A stretch of 64,000 bases of DNA from Vibrio parahaemolyticus (lineage in GTDB: Bacteria > Pseudomonadota > Gammaproteobacteria > Enterobacterales > Vibrionaceae): positions 186,001 to 250,000 of the forward strand of contig NZ_UHIL01000002.1 of assembly GCF_900460535.1 (NCBI RefSeq), read 5' to 3'. A program made the translations under genes and the position numbers. Position 1 is the first letter of the stretch. Every line of letters begins with the position of its first letter. The notes below the pieces were generated by a model, which searched no databases, was not told the DNA's origin, and saw only the letters and a program-made list of their open reading frames with translations. Positions 62,344 to 64,000 of this stretch are shown piece after piece.

Positions 62344-63012
62344 CCCTCATCAGACATTAGCCCGTACACCGTGGTTATTAAAGGCGCTGAACTGAGCGCC
62401 GGCAACCCTGTGGTGATCCTTTTGCATGGACGCAGCCAAACTACAGACGATATGACGAAACTGATCAACAAATTGAACTTGGCTGAGGCGACCTATTATC
62501 TGCCGAGTGCACCCGGCGCTACCTGGTATACCCGAGGGTTCACCCGCGCTCTTGACGACAACCAGCCACAGTTAAATCAGGGGCTCGAGGTTATCGATCA
62601 CGTCCTGCAAAACTTGCTCTCACAAGGCGTGAGCCGCGAGCGCATCTGGATCATGGGCTTCTAGCAGGGCGCGTGCATGGCGGCCGAGTTCATCAGGCAA
62701 TCTCAACAGCCGATGGAGGGCGCCATTTTATTCACTGGTGGACTGTTTGGTCCTCAGTGCCCGACAGCATCGGCTCAAAAGCCCGTGTTTGATGGCATGA
62801 CGATGTTGCTCTCGGGCAGTCATACCGATACTTGGGTCTCCGCGGAACGTGTCACTCAGACGGCCGACTATTTTGAGCAGTTAGGAGCGAGTGTCCACCT
62901 TGAGATCTTTGCCGAGCGAGAGCACCGCATTGCCCGATCGGAAATCGATCTGGCCAGAGGATTGATCACCGCCAGCTTCGCGGCGTCTCAGAAGGAGGTG
63001 GCGCATGTCTAA
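62344..63012 (+). pseudogene. Alpha/beta hydrolase with TAG at the catalytic serine
   Basis: The open frame from 62344 encodes a carboxylesterase/dienelactone-hydrolase-type protein (NPVVILLHGRSQTTDDM, LPSAPGATWYTR). At RIWIMGF-stop-QGACMAAEF the expected nucleophile elbow GFSQG is interrupted: codon 62662-62664 is TAG where TCG (Ser) is expected. The rest (FDGMTMLLSGSHTDTWV, EREHRI) continues in frame to 63012. No ATG or GTG with Shine-Dalgarno sequence marks the start, so the 5' end may also be damaged. Sits between BKACE and thiolase genes. Confidence 0.85.
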
Positions 63013-63300
63013 CGCGTACCTGTGTGATTTCGTCAGAACCCCGATTGGCCGCTACGCCGGTGCATTGTCGTCGATCCGCGCGGACGATCTGGCCGCCATC
63101 ACGTTAAAAGCACTCACAGAACGTCACCCAACGCTCGACTGGCGTCGCGTCGACGATGTGATTTTGGGGTGTGCGAACCAAGCGGGTGAAGACAACCGCA
63201 ACATCGCCCGAATGAGTTTGCTGCTGGCCAGACTGGACACCCAAGTGCCGGGGTCCACTGTCAACCTACTGTGTGCGTCTGGGATGGAAGCTTTGTCTAA
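63005..63300 (+). pseudogene. Truncated PcaF-like thiolase
   Basis: AGGAGG precedes ATG 63005, which overlaps the hydrolase end. The first about 98 residues match beta-ketoadipyl-CoA/acetyl-CoA acyltransferases (FVRTPIGRYAGALSSIRADD, CANQAGEDNRNIARM) up to the catalytic Cys motif LCASGMEAL. The remaining about 300 residues are missing: the sequence switches to an IS transposase at about 63300, and the chimeric frame ends at 63394. Non-functional as a thiolase. Confidence 0.88.
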
Positions 63301-63675
63301 CGCCACGATGCCATACGGTTCAAGCGAGCTGTTCCACTCATCCCTCCAAGAGAAGGGGCAGCCTTCTGGGAGAATGGTCACCCTAGGAACTTAGCGGTAG
63401 GTTGCCAGAAGCTCTACGGCTCCAACAACAAGTGGAAAAAGCGGTACGGCTATCATAAACGCTCACTATCAGAGACAGCAATGTATCGAGTGAAGCAGTT
63501 GTTAGGTGGGCGATTAAGTCTGAGAAACTACAATGCTCAGGTTGGTGAAACTTACGCCATGATTAAAGCGTTGAACAAACTTACAGGGCTTGATATGCCT
63601 GAAACTCAGTGCATTGTATAAGAATTACTCAATTGTAGGCAGTTTGGTTCTCTGATCGAATTACGCAACAAAGCC
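63301..63675 (+). mobile_element. Right-end fragment of an IS5-family (IS903-group) element
   Basis: A frame from 63301 to TAA 63619-63621 encodes the C-terminal 106 residues of an IS5-type transposase (VPLIPPREGAAFW, KKRYGYHKRSLSETAMYRVK with the DDE glutamate in SLSET). Downstream the right terminal repeat ends at 63675; on the minus strand it begins GGCTTTGTTGCGTAATTCG, like IS903-group ends. The left two-thirds and left repeat are absent. Confidence 0.85.
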
Positions 63676-63892
63676 AATCCCTGACGCTATTTTACAAGAA
63701 TCCATCTGAGCCCTGTCACCAGGAGTCGAACGTTCGTGCCTTGGGAAGTCTTGTTTCGTAGGTAAGTAACTATCGGTTTCACCGAAACTTCTGATAGTAC
63801 TTTGTGGATTATTGCTGTGTTTAGGTATATTTGGTGAAACGAATTAGTTCTGCTTGAAAGCACCGCGCCCCTAGGTTATGTTTCACAAGCAT
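63676..63892. other. Non-coding DNA after the IS fragment
   Basis: About 215 bases with no credible gene. It holds a small hairpin GGTTTC-ACC-GAAAC near 63775. No obvious target duplication of the IS could be checked because the left end is missing. Confidence 0.35.
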
Positions 63893-64000
63893 CTAAAGAT
63901 TCAATGCTCTCAATTCGTCCGTAATTTTAGTATCAAGAGAAGAATGAGGCCGTCTACTATGGCTTTCCAGAGCAGAAATTACATCCTGCTTGTATCGAGC
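63893..64000 (-). CDS. C-terminus of an unidentified gene, running out of the window
   Basis: A minus-strand frame open from the window edge to TAG at 63893-63895, 35 residues including KQDVISALESHS and RRPHSSLDTKITDELRAL. The RPHSSL string recalls the C-terminal part of IS3-type integrase-core transposases, but the fragment is too short to be sure. Confidence 0.35.
   Translation of the reverse strand, partial: ARYKQDVISALESHSRRPHSSLDTKITDELRALNL

Noticed and set aside
36..64000. CRISPR arrays, tRNA and rRNA genes
   Set aside because: Scanned for regularly spaced repeats, tRNA T-arm GTTCGANTC-like sequences in cloverleaf context and rRNA motifs; none was convincing.

Overview
The window is most likely chromosome II DNA of a Vibrio of the Harveyi clade (V. 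parahaemolyticus / V. alginolyticus / V. harveyi type). This rests on a Qrr quorum-sensing small RNA with its LuxO sites and sigma-54 promoter, the Vibrio adenine riboswitch in front of add, an FMN-riboswitch-controlled solitary ribB, a GlyGly-CTERM serine protease and generally Vibrio-like proteins. Species and replicon are inferred, not proven. No rRNA, tRNA or CRISPR array was seen.

Layout. 1-16.4 kb: a truncated sensor kinase, an N-terminally extended GAPDH, amino-acid exporters with Lrp/LysR regulators, a MocR regulator divergent from a PNPOx-like enzyme, an ABC1 kinase, mgtE, a Qrr sRNA and the PurR-type codBA operon. 16.4-34.2 kb: an HD-domain protein with an XRE regulator, an MFS-acyltransferase fusion, FMN riboswitch-ribB, periplasmic redox proteins (glutathione peroxidase, DsbA family), a CBM48 protein, an RstAB-like two-component pair, dgkA-eptA (lipid A modification with diacylglycerol recycling), an oxidoreductase, an MFS transporter and a YccF-domain protein. 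34.2-45.6 kb: several very small membrane or basic proteins, a metal-efflux CDF/MarR operon with operators, a patatin, a pirin broken by a nonsense codon, a cold-shock gene followed by three tiny genes, add under a PurR site and an adenine riboswitch, a peroxiredoxin, a trypsin-like protease with Thr at the nucleophile position, a SPOR lipoprotein and a D,D-carboxypeptidase.

45.6-60.7 kb is more mosaic. It holds AT-rich intergenic DNA, yghU, TetR/DHFR-like genes, a 4.3-kb insert (48-aa protein, NUDIX, type-2 LeuA, AraC) bracketed by 34-bp direct repeats that are copies of one terminator, a lipoprotein/lipase-like pair, a FabG-like gene and a Zur-boxed zinc operon (porin, binding protein, permease) that lacks an ATPase gene. 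A frameshifted ChrR-type cupin follows. From about 61.4 kb to 63.3 kb the base composition becomes GC-rich. This foreign catabolic fragment (BKACE enzyme, alpha/beta hydrolase with TAG at the catalytic Ser codon, 5' part of a PcaF-like thiolase) is cut off by the right end of an IS903-group IS5-family element.

The main regulatory themes are purine/pyrimidine salvage (PurR sites on codBA and add plus the adenine riboswitch), metal homeostasis (mgtE, CDF efflux, Zur operon), envelope stress and modification (two-component pair, eptA, dgkA, carboxypeptidase, SPOR) and quorum sensing (Qrr). Three genes (pirin, cupin, hydrolase) are each broken by a single-base lesion. These could be real decay or sequencing error.
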